The translations under genes and the position numbers were made by a program. A stretch of 64,000 nt of DNA from Pseudomonas orientalis. GTDB taxonomy: Bacteria; Pseudomonadota; Gammaproteobacteria; Pseudomonadales; Pseudomonadaceae. Of this stretch, positions 1-10,400 are shown one piece after another (within the stretch, counting starts at the first letter, position 1; every line of letters begins with the position of its first letter). The stretch lies in NCBI RefSeq assembly GCF_001439815.1, contig NZ_JYLM01000001.1:434001-498000 (forward strand), given 5' to 3'. Under the pieces are notes generated by a model, which searched no databases, was not told the DNA's origin, and saw nothing but the letters and a program-made list of their open reading frames with translations.

Positions 1-2580
1 CCAGCGGCTGTGCCTGGGCCGTCCCCCTGTAGCGGCTGACCAGCGTGCGGCCGGGAGGCTTGGCGTGCGGGTCGTGAGTGCTGTGGCCGAGGCAGGGCAT
101 GTCAAGCGATCGCCCGGTATGGAACCAGGTTTTACTGAGCGCGGGGGCGCTGGAGCCCGGCGCCTGGAGGGCGTCCTTGCGGTGGTCGGTGTCGGTTTGC
201 AGCAACAGCCCGAAGCCACGGAACTCGCGGTCCACGCGGTCGTAATAAGCCTGGCGATAGCTCACGCGTCTGGTCAGTTGGTTACCGGTAATTTCGTCGC
301 GTTGGGTGTGCTGGCAGACCAGCAGCAGTGCAAAGGGTAACCGGCTGATCGCGGGCTGGCCCTGGGCATGCAGCTCGCGTTTTTCGTCCAGCCACTCCTG
401 GGCGCTGCTGCGATATTTGATCGACGCCTGGGCGCCCAGGTTGTTGTAGGTGCGCATCAGCAGCCAGGGCTTGTGGCTGAAAAAGTCGTAGCGCCACTGG
501 ATGGGGGTCTGGTGAGCAGCCGTCAGGATCAGGCTCGGGCACCCCAGGCCGAGCACATCAATGACGCTGACCTGGCAGTGATCGTCATACTGCACGCCCT
601 TCGGCCACGGGACGTTGAGCGCCTGGGTTTCGAAGCCGTTGCCGGCTTTGTTGAGGAAAATACTCAAGTGAGTAGTGCTCAGATACAGCAAATCTGCTGC
701 GCCGCCGCCATTGAGGTCGACGAGCAGTACATGGGCCGCGTTGAACGTCTGATAACGCAACGGCAAGGCGGCCAATACAAACCCCTGGCCAAAGCGGCCA
801 CGACCCAGGTTCGGCCAGCATTTCACTTCGTTATGCCGGACACGCACCAGATGCTGTTGGCCCGTGGCGAGCACATCGCTGAACGCCACCAGTTCGTTGG
901 GCGAGCCGGAAACGGTCGGCAAGCCATCGTCGGGCGTGTGCGGCACCTCGGTGGCGGGTGCGAAGCCGGATGCTCGACGATTCTCATACAGGCGCACGCT
1001 ACGCGGGCCGATCATTGCAAAGTCATGGCGGCCTGCTCCGGTCAAGTCCGCCAGCATGCCCTGAGGGTGGAAGAACTCCGAGGGGAATGCATCGAACGGC
1101 GTATAGGCTGACCAGTTGCGCTGTTCGTCCAGGCTGAAAAAACCGTTGATCCCGGGCCCGGCCACCAGCCAGTCCAAACGCCCGTCGCCGTTCACATCGG
1201 CCAGCGCCTGGTGGATGGGCCGGGTGCTGTCGGCGACCGGCACCCGCGTCAATTCCACGGCTGCGCCGTAACTCACCTCATCGCTGGTGTGCGGATGTTG
1301 CGGCCTCAGCGGTTCACGGTAATACCAACTTTTGTCTGCGCGGTACAACACCCCGGGCAAGCCTTCGCCATACAAATCCACCAGTTGGTAACGAGCGCCG
1401 TCATGCAGCCGGGGCAATGCACTGAATGCCTGGTAGCGGCTCGGGTCGACCTTGAGTTGGCTCGTCTGGTAAAGGCACTCCAGCGGCGGGCGGCTCACGC
1501 TATTGCCTGCGCTGTCGAAGGCCTGTTCATGGACCGCGCTCAACAGGCTGACATGGCTGGAGGTGCGGTATTCCAGCAGCAGGCGCTTGACCAGTACCGG
1601 GTCGGCGCCCATTCGCGCTTCTTTGGGGAAGTGGTGAAACATCAGTATCTGGCTGCAACGGCGCAGGGTGCGTAGCTCGAAGCCGTAGGCAAAATCCGAG
1701 CAGGGGTCGGGTCGGGTCGGGTCGGCCATTCGCGGATTTTCCGGTACGTCGGGCGCTCATCGAGTTCGAGGGCGCGTTCGCCATAATCAAACAGCAATTG
1801 AAAGTGCCAGCCCATGCCCGGTGTATCGTCGGTCTGCCAGAGGTAAAGCTGCTCCTGCTCCCTGGCGGTGAAGTTGCCGTAGCAGACACTTTCCAGGTAA
1901 TGCCGGGCGCGGCAGTCCCTGGGGTAGCGCGTGTCATCGGTTTCTTTGGCGTAGTGATAATAGATGTGCTCGCCGTGGGCATTCAGGCTTTCCTGCAACA
2001 GCCACTGCGCCACATGGTGCGCCTGGTCCGGGTCGGCAATCCGGGCCAGCGGGGTTTTTCCGTAAAAGTGCTGACTGCCATCGGCACCGCGTATCAACCA
2101 GAAGCCGGCCGTGTCGGTCGCCGATTGCCAGTGTTCGATACGGTCGAAGCGGCCCTCGACCCTGGGGAAGTGGCGGGTAACCGTATACGCGTGCGGCAGT
2201 GGCAAGCCATTGAATGATGCAAGGGTGCTGCTGATGATCGCGCCCTCGGCGTCGCGTTCCGGTAGCCAGATGTGCGCGTCGGGGCCCACCAGCACATCGT
2301 CCATCGTGTAGCCAGGCACGCCATGGGACGTGCGCCGGCTGACGGCAGGCTGAGGCACCCCCCAGCCAAGGCCGAAGGGGCCGTTACCGGCGCCGCTCTG
2401 GTAGGTCAGCGACATGGCTGGCGCGTAGCCGCGTGCGGGCGAGATCGGCAAGGCAATTTCAAAGCTTGCCGTACCGCTGGAACCGATATCGCCCCAGCCC
2501 TTGCCAGTGCCTTGAATGGCCGCACCGCCTTTGGGCAGGGTCGGGGTATTGATCTGCAGGTTGTGAGGGTCGTCGCTCAT
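1..2580 (-). pseudogene. Tc toxin TcB subunit (TcaC/TcdB-like), frameshifted at a GGGTC repeat; runs off the left edge
   Basis: In Tc complexes TcB forms, with TcC, the hollow cocoon that encloses the toxic C-terminus of TcC and docks on the TcA pore. The start (residues 1-310) is SpvB-like: it opens with a TLPKGGAAIQGTGKGW stretch and continues with MSLTYQSGAGNGPFGLGWG. The ATG at 2580 overlaps the stop of the upstream TcA gene (ATGA), so translation is probably coupled. At 1704-1723 four GGGTC units push the reading frame into a stop near 1642. If one unit is removed in the reading, the frame continues (SDFAYGFELRTLRRC..., later FG-GAP-like DVNGDGRLDWLVAGPG) and I followed it at several points to base 1. 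About 860 codons lie in the window; relatives have about 1,480. Either a real off state or null allele, or a sequencing error in the repeat. Confidence 0.85.
1704..1723. repeat. Pentanucleotide tandem repeat (GGGTC)x4 inside the TcB gene
   Basis: Four perfect GGGTC units, read as GACCC on the coding strand, lie in the TcB reading frame. From the upstream GAA (Glu) codon to the downstream TGC codon there are 29 bases with four units, which is out of frame. Three units (24 bases) or six units (39 bases) are in frame. This is the arithmetic of a slippage-prone phase-variation tract, although four copies is short for a typical contingency locus. Confidence 0.8.
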
Positions 2581-5500
2581 GCCTGACCCCCGACGGCAGC
2601 GGCCACCCTGGCGGTGTAGCGCAGGTGAATGACAATATCGTTGATGGATTCCAGAATCGCCTTTTGCCGGTCCGGGTTGGGAAACTCCAGGGTCCAGTCG
2701 GATATGGCTCCGGTGTATTCGAACGGCAAATAACGCTCGTTGCTGTCGAACGTCAGGGTGAACAGGCCGTTGTCATCCAGCCCGGTGGACAGTGCGATTT
2801 GCTGGTGGGCACGCATGTCCGTACGCACCTCGCCCGTAGGCAGTTGGATGTCGTTGCGGGTCTGCGTCAGTATCGCCTTGATGTCTTCATAGGGGCCCAG
2901 CGTCGCGGGCAACGATACGCTGATGCCTTTGATCCGGCGCAGAATGTGCCCGGGGTAATCCTCTTCAAACAGGGCGGCGGGCAATTTGAAGCACAGCCTG
3001 CCTTTATTGATCAGTTGGCGCTTATGGCCGGTCCACTTGTCTTCAGTTGCTGAAGGTGACGTCTGTGAGGTGCTTGTCGAGGAGGAAGCGACCTCGCACT
3101 GGGTCAGGCGGTGACGCAGGGAAATGGTCTTTACAATTTCCAGATCCCGCACGTTATGGTTCAAATAGGCCGTATTCATGTTCAACAGCGAGAGCTTCAG
3201 GGCTTCACCCGCCAGATAGCCACGGTAGTTGTTGTTCCAGGCGCCTGTCTGGATAAAGGTGCGCTCATAGTCCGCTACCTCGTACTGCCAGCACGCTTGG
3301 GCGGTGCGGCACAGGGAGAGGCCGAGGTCATAGACCTGATAATAGAACTTGCTCAACTGGGCATTGAGCCAGTCATACAGCTGAGCCTTGGAAAAGCGCT
3401 TGGCCAGCAGTTGATAGCTCGACCAGGCCTGTGCCAGGGAGGTCTGGGCCAGGCGCAGTTGCAGGCGCGTGGCTTTTTCCTGCTCGGCATAGGCTTGTAA
3501 TTGAGCATCGACCTGGGCCAGTTCGAGTCGGGCCTGGTCCTGGGCATGGGCCCATTCTTGCGCCCGGCGGTTGAATTGCTCGGAGCGATCCAGGTCTGCG
3601 GCGTCGCCACGCAGCGCCGTGGCAACGCCTTGGGCCAAGGCCTGGGCGGCATAGAAAGGCCCTTCCCAGCGCGAGCCGCCGACACTGGTGCCGAAGATAT
3701 TCGGCGCCACCATCGCGAGGCCGGCCCCCACGGCCGCGGCCGAAGCGGCGGTGTCGAACCCGGCGCTGATCAGGTAGAGCAAGCCGGCATGGGATTCCCC
3801 GGGGCTGATGCCTTCGGTGAGCTGGTGGGCGTAGTAATGCATCCGCGACTCGATCATGCGGCGACTGGCGTCGAGTGCCTCCCGGTTCTTCCCATCGATG
3901 CGCAATGCCTGGGTTTGCTGGGTCACGACGATATTGGCCAGGTCCCACGCTTGTTGTTGCTGTAACTCCAGGTATTCCGCCTGTTCCTTGCGTTCAATCA
4001 GGGTCAGCACCGTACTGCCGAATTGAATCACTGCTTCGGTGGCCGTGAGCGCATGGCCGAACATGACCTGGAAGCGATAATGACCGACCTGCGCGTCGAG
4101 AAACGGCGCTGTACCGCTTTCGCCGAAAGCCCCTTTGCCTTGGCTGGCCAATAATTTCAGAGGCGACAGCGGGGCCGCGTAGAGCGCAAGGCTCAAGGGC
4201 TTACCCGTGATGTCGAGATTGTGCCGCAGATTATGCAGTCGACTTTCGAGCTTGTCCCAGCGCGTCACCAATTGGGCATTGAAAGGCAGGCGCAGATTGT
4301 CGGTGTCTGTGAGCGGAGCCAGTGCATCGCCTTCGCGCGACAGGTTGACGTCGATTGTCGGGTTGGTTCGCTCAAGTTTTTTCAGGCTTTCAGAGCCCTC
4401 CGTTGCCAACTTGGCCAGGGTAATTTGCGCCCACGGTTCAGTGGTGATGACCCTGGGGCGTGGGCCAAGCAAGTGTTGGGCTCGGGTGTACCAGAGTTTG
4501 GCTTGGGTCAGGCTGTCCGGGGTGAGCTGGCGATAGTCGGCATCGCCGCGATTGAGCAGGATGTCCAGATAAAACAGGTAGATTGCCTTGCGAAAATGCA
4601 CGGGCGCGCGTATCGCCAGTTCGTGGGGATCGTGGCTGATGTAACCGGGCAGCGGTTCTTCACGGGCGAGTTCGCGCAAACCCCAAAAGGCAGGCCGGTC
4701 GCTCGCGGCGTCGGCTGCCCGGCCCGGGTCGAACAGACAGCTGATCCAGACCTGGGCTTGGACATACTGCTGCTCCTGATTCAGACGATGGGCTATCAAC
4801 CAGGGCACGTACAGGAACAGCTCCCAGAAGTACTTGCCGTTGGCCCCCCGAAAGTCAATGCCTTCTGCTGTACCGTCGGATGTGAGCGGAGGCTCTTGCC
4901 AGGTTTGCGGCGTTAACGAGAATAAATGTTCAAGGCTGATAGTGGCCGCCTGGACCAGCTTTGCGGCAAAGCAGGTATTCATGCGCAGGGTGGCGGATAG
5001 GCCGGCAGGCAGTCTTGCCGAGCTGTTGGAGAAGTCGATGAATTCAGCGGTGCCGATGCTGTCCGATTCGAGCCTTTTGATCGTCGGCGCCAGTTGCTGG
5101 TTGAGCGTGGTGCCGGAAGCAGGTGTTGTCAGTTTCAGGGTTGCCGTATTCAGTGCATAGCCGAGGATTTTCGTGCCGTTTTCCTCAGGCTCAAGAGTCA
5201 CCACGCCATGGATCAGGGTGATGCCGGATATCAACTGCGCCTGCGTCACCGGCATGCGCGTTGTGACCCGATGCCCGGCCGGTAATTCGGCACTTGATCC
5301 GGTGAGGCTTTCGTGAGCAGTGTCCTGAAAGTTGATGATGCGATGAGAGTTGGCGTTGATGGTCTCGGTAAAGGGGTAGTCTTTGAAGTTCGCGCTCATG
5401 ATGACGTGTTTGAAGGCGCGCAAGTTAAGCGTGGTCACTTTTGCCTTTTTGATCAGCAAAACATTCTGTGAATGCAGCTTGTTTTTTTTATCTTCGTGCG

Positions 5501-7397
5501 TGGAAAAAGTGCCGTAACGGTTAAGGGTGATATGGAAGTGTCTGTGTGTGTATAAATTGACGAAGGCGTTTTTGTCGATGAAGTGGCCTTCGAGCAAGAG
5601 GCTGCCTGGCTCTTTCGGGTCTGTTGTATGGGTAAAGAGCGCCCCGTCAGCATTATGCACCGCGTTGGGAAACTCCTCCTGCGTGATCGAATTCTTAAAA
5701 TAAAGCGCGTAAAAGTCGGTTTTCAAGCCTGTCGAGACGCCGGTAATTGTCGAGCCCTTGCTCAGTTCAAGCTGAGTCTTTGTCGGGTCATCCAATGCGT
5801 CATGGGTGATCAGCGTAATGATCGCACCCTGCGGTTTGTTTAATGTGACAGTGTAGGGCTGCTGGAAACCACCGTTGAGGGTAGAGGAGAAAACAAGTTC
5901 ATGGGTGTTTGAATCAAAAAACACCTGGGTGCTGTCGGTGTCTTTTATGCTTGCCTGATTTTTTTCAAAATTCCAATGGTCCTCTTTTTCGAAAATCTTC
6001 TGCGACGTTATGGAAATCGTGTACTCCGCCGTGGGCGCTATTTTGAACTGCAAGTTGCCCTGGTTCTTATGAGCAAAGAGCGCGAGAAATTGCCGGGCGC
6101 TGTCAGGCAACAATTCGCTGTAATACCCGTTGGTACTGTGCACCTCGCCCTTGAGTATGGCCTGTACTTTAGTCTTCTGGGACGGGTCGAAGGGTTCCAG
6201 CAGCCGGTTTATTTCTTCGGCAACGTCTGAGTCGGGCAGCACGCTATAGCGCTCGGGGCTGCCTCCATCGGCAACGGTGGTGATGTTGAAAGACTGGTCG
6301 ATATGCACGGCCTGGAAAAATTTGCCGATGAAATTATCCTGCTGCTTGGGATCTTTACGGCTGGTGGCAAGCACACCTAAAAACAGCGCAGGCGTGCTGT
6401 TGTCATCGACGATCGCCACCGTTTGCGTAATGCTTTTCAGAAGCTCGGAAGTCGAGGCGTTGACGTCTTCGGTCGCACAGTATTTCTCGATGCACGCCTG
6501 GGGCGCGCTCCAACTGTCGTCATGTTTTTTATACGAGAAGTTGAGTCGAAATTTGACGTAGTGGGTATTGATCCAATCGGCCAGATGTTCTTTTTCCTGC
6601 GTATCCCATCGCGCCGGTTTGAACGAACTGCTCGGGGTGGGCTTGATGCACTCGGCCCAGATGAAAAACAGCCGGCTGTTGAAGTACACCGGCCGGATAC
6701 TTTGCTCGGCGGTGGCGTCGGAGACCGACAGGTTGATTTTTTTCCAGTCCGACCAGGCATCCTGCAGCAGCACCGCGCCGGAGCGCCTGGACAGGTCCAG
6801 GGAACGCCAGTAATAGGTGTTCCCGGAGCTCGATTTACCGACGAAGTAATAGGTGCCGCTATGCAGGTTGTTCAAGTCCGCGTCGATATAGCCGTTGATC
6901 GTGCGTATGTTGGCGGTTTCCTCGAACCTGGCCAGGTAACTCTGAACCGCCGTGACGACGGTGTCCGCTTGAATTCGGTATTGGCTGAGGTCGTTTTCCA
7001 ACTGTTGAAAACTGTCGGTCTTGTCACGTCGTAACGTCGGGTCCAGATAGTTGGCCGGGTGGTAGCGCAATTGCTGGCTGGCATTCCAGAGCGGGTAGCT
7101 GTGCAAGTGTTCGCGCCAGACCTTGTCCTGTTGCGCGGTCATGCCCTGCTGTTCATAGCCCGGCTCAAGGCCCAGCTGAATACGCGTGATGTATTGCTGC
7201 AGGCTGGAAATGGCACAGGCTACCGGGCTGGTTGGCACGGCTTGGCTGACTTGCACATCGAGTAACCAATACGCGTAAAGGTCATCGGCATTGCGCAGGG
7301 TTGCCTTCAGGGCGTCAGGCACTTTGTGGGTGAGGTAGTACGCGAGCATGGCGTCGCGCAGGCTTTCATTAAGGTGTTGGTCAAGCGAGTCAGACAT
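2577..7397 (-). CDS. Tc toxin TcA subunit, C-terminal half (TcaB-like, 1606 aa)
   Basis: Insecticidal toxin-complex A protein. TcA pentamers bind target-cell receptors and form the translocation channel for the TcB-TcC cocoon. When TcA is split into TcaA and TcaB, as here, this half carries the neuraminidase-like, receptor-binding and pore/TcB-binding parts. I see the Tc 'ABC toxin' region in the first third (for example FVGKSSSGNTYYWRSLDLS near 185), a long beta-rich middle and an alpha-helical Ala/Gln-rich coiled-coil stretch around 1230-1400 that fits the pore shaft. The frame is open throughout. AAGGA precedes the ATG by six bases. The gene starts two bases after the TcaA-like stop and overlaps the TcB start by four bases, giving a tight three-gene operon. 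No secretion signal is evident, as is usual for Tc proteins. Confidence 0.9.
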   Translation of the reverse strand: MSDSLDQHLNESLRDAMLAYYLTHKVPDALKATLRNADDLYAYWLLDVQVSQAVPTSPVACAISSLQQYITRIQLGLEPGYEQQGMTAQQDKVWREHLHSYPLWNASQQLRYHPANYLDPTLRRDKTDSFQQLENDLSQYRIQADTVVTAVQSYLARFEETANIRTINGYIDADLNNLHSGTYYFVGKSSSGNTYYWRSLDLSRRSGAVLLQDAWSDWKKINLSVSDATAEQSIRPVYFNSRLFFIWAECIKPTPSSSFKPARWDTQEKEHLADWINTHYVKFRLNFSYKKHDDSWSAPQACIEKYCATEDVNASTSELLKSITQTVAIVDDNSTPALFLGVLATSRKDPKQQDNFIGKFFQAVHIDQSFNITTVADGGSPERYSVLPDSDVAEEINRLLEPFDPSQKTKVQAILKGEVHSTNGYYSELLPDSARQFLALFAHKNQGNLQFKIAPTAEYTISITSQKIFEKEDHWNFEKNQASIKDTDSTQVFFDSNTHELVFSSTLNGGFQQPYTVTLNKPQGAIITLITHDALDDPTKTQLELSKGSTITGVSTGLKTDFYALYFKNSITQEEFPNAVHNADGALFTHTTDPKEPGSLLLEGHFIDKNAFVNLYTHRHFHITLNRYGTFSTHEDKKNKLHSQNVLLIKKAKVTTLNLRAFKHVIMSANFKDYPFTETINANSHRIINFQDTAHESLTGSSAELPAGHRVTTRMPVTQAQLISGITLIHGVVTLEPEENGTKILGYALNTATLKLTTPASGTTLNQQLAPTIKRLESDSIGTAEFIDFSNSSARLPAGLSATLRMNTCFAAKLVQAATISLEHLFSLTPQTWQEPPLTSDGTAEGIDFRGANGKYFWELFLYVPWLIAHRLNQEQQYVQAQVWISCLFDPGRAADAASDRPAFWGLRELAREEPLPGYISHDPHELAIRAPVHFRKAIYLFYLDILLNRGDADYRQLTPDSLTQAKLWYTRAQHLLGPRPRVITTEPWAQITLAKLATEGSESLKKLERTNPTIDVNLSREGDALAPLTDTDNLRLPFNAQLVTRWDKLESRLHNLRHNLDITGKPLSLALYAAPLSPLKLLASQGKGAFGESGTAPFLDAQVGHYRFQVMFGHALTATEAVIQFGSTVLTLIERKEQAEYLELQQQQAWDLANIVVTQQTQALRIDGKNREALDASRRMIESRMHYYAHQLTEGISPGESHAGLLYLISAGFDTAASAAAVGAGLAMVAPNIFGTSVGGSRWEGPFYAAQALAQGVATALRGDAADLDRSEQFNRRAQEWAHAQDQARLELAQVDAQLQAYAEQEKATRLQLRLAQTSLAQAWSSYQLLAKRFSKAQLYDWLNAQLSKFYYQVYDLGLSLCRTAQACWQYEVADYERTFIQTGAWNNNYRGYLAGEALKLSLLNMNTAYLNHNVRDLEIVKTISLRHRLTQCEVASSSTSTSQTSPSATEDKWTGHKRQLINKGRLCFKLPAALFEEDYPGHILRRIKGISVSLPATLGPYEDIKAILTQTRNDIQLPTGEVRTDMRAHQQIALSTGLDDNGLFTLTFDSNERYLPFEYTGAISDWTLEFPNPDRQKAILESINDIVIHLRYTARVAAAVGGQA

Positions 7398-7399
7398 GA

Positions 7400-10228
7400 T
7401 CAGTCCTTGAACAGGTCGGCCGGGGAAGGCGTGTTAACGGGGAATGCACGGGCGCTCGTGAGCGCCTCGCCGACGGCCTTCCATTGCGCGAACGTCGAGT
7501 CGGTTTTAAGTTGGCTGGCTGCAATCAGCAGGGTGGCCGACAGGCCGGTGGCGGTGCAGGTCTGGCGGCAACGCAGCAGCCAGTCCAGGCGATCCATTGA
7601 GGTAATGCGTGGTGGTTTCAGCTGGCTGCTGAATACACCTATTTCGCTGGCACTCCAGCCACAAAGTCGGGCGAGACGCTCGTTGGTTTCGTCACTGGTG
7701 TTTTGTGCCGCGCTACCGGGCGGTGTGTTGGCCTGTCTGAAGTAATCGAGAATTTGTCCTTCCGTCAGGCCAAAGCGGTCAATGCAATGGTTGAACTGTT
7801 GCATGAGGTAGAGGGTGTGCGGGGTCAGTTCCAGTAACGAAGAGACTTGATAATCGCTGTCCAGCCAATGCGGGTTTATCAGGAATTGATCAAGCGCCTG
7901 GCGGCTGAGTGGCCATTGCAGAACATCGACGGCGTGAGGGAACAGCACTATCAAATAGCCGAGGGTTTGCAGCGGTGGGACATCTGGCGCATACAAGCGC
8001 AGGAAATGGCCGTAATGGTCATATTTTTGATGCCCGTTGGCGTTGCCCGGCAGATGCGGGACGGCGTGGATGATGTCTTTGAGGCGCCTATACAGCGCCC
8101 AGAGCTCATCACGTAGGGTGCTCACCAGGGTATGAAGCCTGGGTCTGGTCTGTTCGATGATGAAGGCTGTGCGTTTGGCGTCCGTGCTGATTGCCACGCC
8201 AGCCAGCCCTTCATTGAGCGCCACCTCGATGCTCGCGTTTGAGCGCATCCGTTGCAGCACCTGATGGATCACGGATTTCCAGTCAACGACGGGCAAGCGG
8301 TTGTCTTCGTCATCGGGTTGTTGAGGCAGCTCAAGCAGGTTCAACTTGGTGGAGAGAGAAGCCTGATCATAGGCGGCGAACTCTTTCAACAGCAGGTTGA
8401 TGGCGGGGTCCTGGACCTGCTGATCGAGCAACAGCTGATGCCTTAACAGTGACAGGCTGTTGCCGTTTTCCTTGAGCCAGCGGCTGGCCCATTCCAGGTG
8501 CATGAGCACATCGAGAAAGTCAGTCGCGCCTTTGGACTTGCGACGCAGCGTCGGGTTGCGCAGTTGCGTGAGAACGTTTGCTTTGCCGAGCAACTGCGCC
8601 AGTTGCTGGCATTCCATGACCGACAAGCCGAACAGGCGGGCGATTCGCGCTTGCCGATAGAGTGCGCTGACGGTCTCGATCGTACGGGTTGCAGGCCTGT
8701 CGGCGATCAGCAGTTGCAGCGATTCCCGGGTGTCTTGCAGGTCCAGCCCGGCGCAGAGTTGGTGCACAGTGGTGGCGTCGAACGCATGGCCGTCCAGGTA
8801 CAGGGGCGGCAGGGCGGAACCTGCGCGGTTGAATACCTGATCGAACAATGACACGTGCTCACCCGAGCCGTGAACGGGCATCTGATGGAGCCAGGCGGCA
8901 AACTCTTCGGCTTGCAAGCTGTAGCGCCGGTTCAGATAGCAGAAGACTCCCAGCGCCCGAACGGTGTTATGGGTGATCAGCAGCGCGCGGTTGCTGGCGC
9001 CTTCGCAGCGCATGGCGCTGACCAGCAACGTGTCCACTTGTGCGAAAGGCAGGCCGAGCCAGCGCTGCAGGCGAATCATCCGTTGCAGCCTGTCGAAGCG
9101 TTCAAGGCTCACGTTGAGCAGCTTGGCGGGGGCCTCGTTGCCCAGGCTGATTGAGGGGGTGGGGGCAGTCGCGCCGTTGATGTAACAGGCCCCGTAGTTG
9201 AGCCCGGTATCCTGCCTGCAGTAGGGCGATTTGCGCGGTGTTTGTGTCTGTTGTGCCAGCAACGCTTGAAGTTGTTCAGCATCCAGCTGCGTATGGTGCA
9301 GGAAGTCAGCGACGTTTTCCGGGCCCTTCCCAGCCTTCCAGTTGAAGTACGTGAGATAGAACGTCTGCGCATCCTGCACCGCTGCCCAGTCACTTTTCAG
9401 CATCGCCTGTTGTTCAGGGCTCAACCCGGATAACAGACATTGAACCTCATTATTGTGGGTAACGACCTGCCCATAAGTGTTGGTTCCTCCCGTCAGGGGC
9501 AACTGGCGACTGATGCGATAGTTCAACTCACCCAACAGCGGCTTGTCGCCCGACAGGCCCAGCCGGCATTGCTGGTGGTGGAAATGATACGGCAGCGAAA
9601 ACGGGTACCAGGTCCTGCTCAGAAGTGTGTAAGCGTCGTTGGCGTTGGCGCCCGCGATAGTGCGCAGCAAGGTCTGATTGACGATCGACAACATGGGCAC
9701 CTGGCCCGCGACGCTGTGTTGGTCGATCAAAAGCGCCTTGAGGTCCGCACGCCGGTCCGACAGCTTGATCGCGTCCGCCTCCTTGGCATTCTGTTCCAGT
9801 TGCAGGGCGAACAGATAAAGCGCGCGCAGGTAGGCCACCGGCGAGTCGACCGCTGCGATGGACGAACTGGCGCAGAACTGTTCGCGGTTTTCCTTGAACA
9901 ACGCCTGGTAGGTGGCACCGGTATCGGCGGCGACATCGCGTTTATCGCGCAGGGCAGGGCGGTCCGAAGAGACTTGCTGCTCGCGAAACAATCTGTCCAG
10001 TTGCGCTGCAGCACTGCGGGCCTTGAGGTACACCGCGTGGGCATCGTCGTCGTTGCAGGTGGCCAGTTGCTCTGCGAAGGCCTTCTCGCCGAGTCGCACA
10101 ATATCGAATACCGAGTGAATGTCGAGGCGCTGCAACGCGGTTCTGAAATCGTCCCGACCGGGGGCGGGAGGGCGTGAGTGATCAATCAGTTGAGCGAGCA
10201 CGGAGCTGCTGTCGGCTTGCATATTCAT
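7400..10228 (-). CDS. Tc toxin TcA subunit, N-terminal half (TcaA-like, 942 aa)
   Basis: N-terminal half of a split TcA protein, related to the SpvA/VRP1 (Salmonella virulence plasmid 28.1 kDa A) family that heads Tc operons. Family features seen are an N-terminal helical domain with VAYLRALYLFALQLEQ near residue 125 and DRRADLKALLIDQ near 150, followed by the LPYHFHHQQCRLGL region and a long helical tail. I chose the ATG at 10228 because AAGGA lies four bases upstream; an in-frame upstream start at 10390 lacks such a site and would overlap the divergent promoter region. It is the first gene of the leftward tcaA-tcaB-TcB operon and faces the TcC gene across about 170 bases. Confidence 0.85.
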   Translation of the reverse strand: MNMQADSSSVLAQLIDHSRPPAPGRDDFRTALQRLDIHSVFDIVRLGEKAFAEQLATCNDDDAHAVYLKARSAAAQLDRLFREQQVSSDRPALRDKRDVAADTGATYQALFKENREQFCASSSIAAVDSPVAYLRALYLFALQLEQNAKEADAIKLSDRRADLKALLIDQHSVAGQVPMLSIVNQTLLRTIAGANANDAYTLLSRTWYPFSLPYHFHHQQCRLGLSGDKPLLGELNYRISRQLPLTGGTNTYGQVVTHNNEVQCLLSGLSPEQQAMLKSDWAAVQDAQTFYLTYFNWKAGKGPENVADFLHHTQLDAEQLQALLAQQTQTPRKSPYCRQDTGLNYGACYINGATAPTPSISLGNEAPAKLLNVSLERFDRLQRMIRLQRWLGLPFAQVDTLLVSAMRCEGASNRALLITHNTVRALGVFCYLNRRYSLQAEEFAAWLHQMPVHGSGEHVSLFDQVFNRAGSALPPLYLDGHAFDATTVHQLCAGLDLQDTRESLQLLIADRPATRTIETVSALYRQARIARLFGLSVMECQQLAQLLGKANVLTQLRNPTLRRKSKGATDFLDVLMHLEWASRWLKENGNSLSLLRHQLLLDQQVQDPAINLLLKEFAAYDQASLSTKLNLLELPQQPDDEDNRLPVVDWKSVIHQVLQRMRSNASIEVALNEGLAGVAISTDAKRTAFIIEQTRPRLHTLVSTLRDELWALYRRLKDIIHAVPHLPGNANGHQKYDHYGHFLRLYAPDVPPLQTLGYLIVLFPHAVDVLQWPLSRQALDQFLINPHWLDSDYQVSSLLELTPHTLYLMQQFNHCIDRFGLTEGQILDYFRQANTPPGSAAQNTSDETNERLARLCGWSASEIGVFSSQLKPPRITSMDRLDWLLRCRQTCTATGLSATLLIAASQLKTDSTFAQWKAVGEALTSARAFPVNTPSPADLFKD

Positions 10229-10400
10229 ACGTTCCTTCACGCCCGCCGATGGGTCCGGCGGGCAATGAAAAACGCTATCACGCAGGTTGACGGCGCCAGG
10301 TATAGGTATGTACAGGCATCGCCGGCGCCCATACGCCGCTACCACCTTTATCCAAGACATCAAGTGCAGGCTTGGCTGACCTTTGTGCAATTGAGGTCAT

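Noticed and set aside
1642..1730. Programmed ribosomal frameshifting in TcB.
   Set aside because: No slippery heptamer or downstream structure is evident; the length of the GGGTC tract alone explains the shift.
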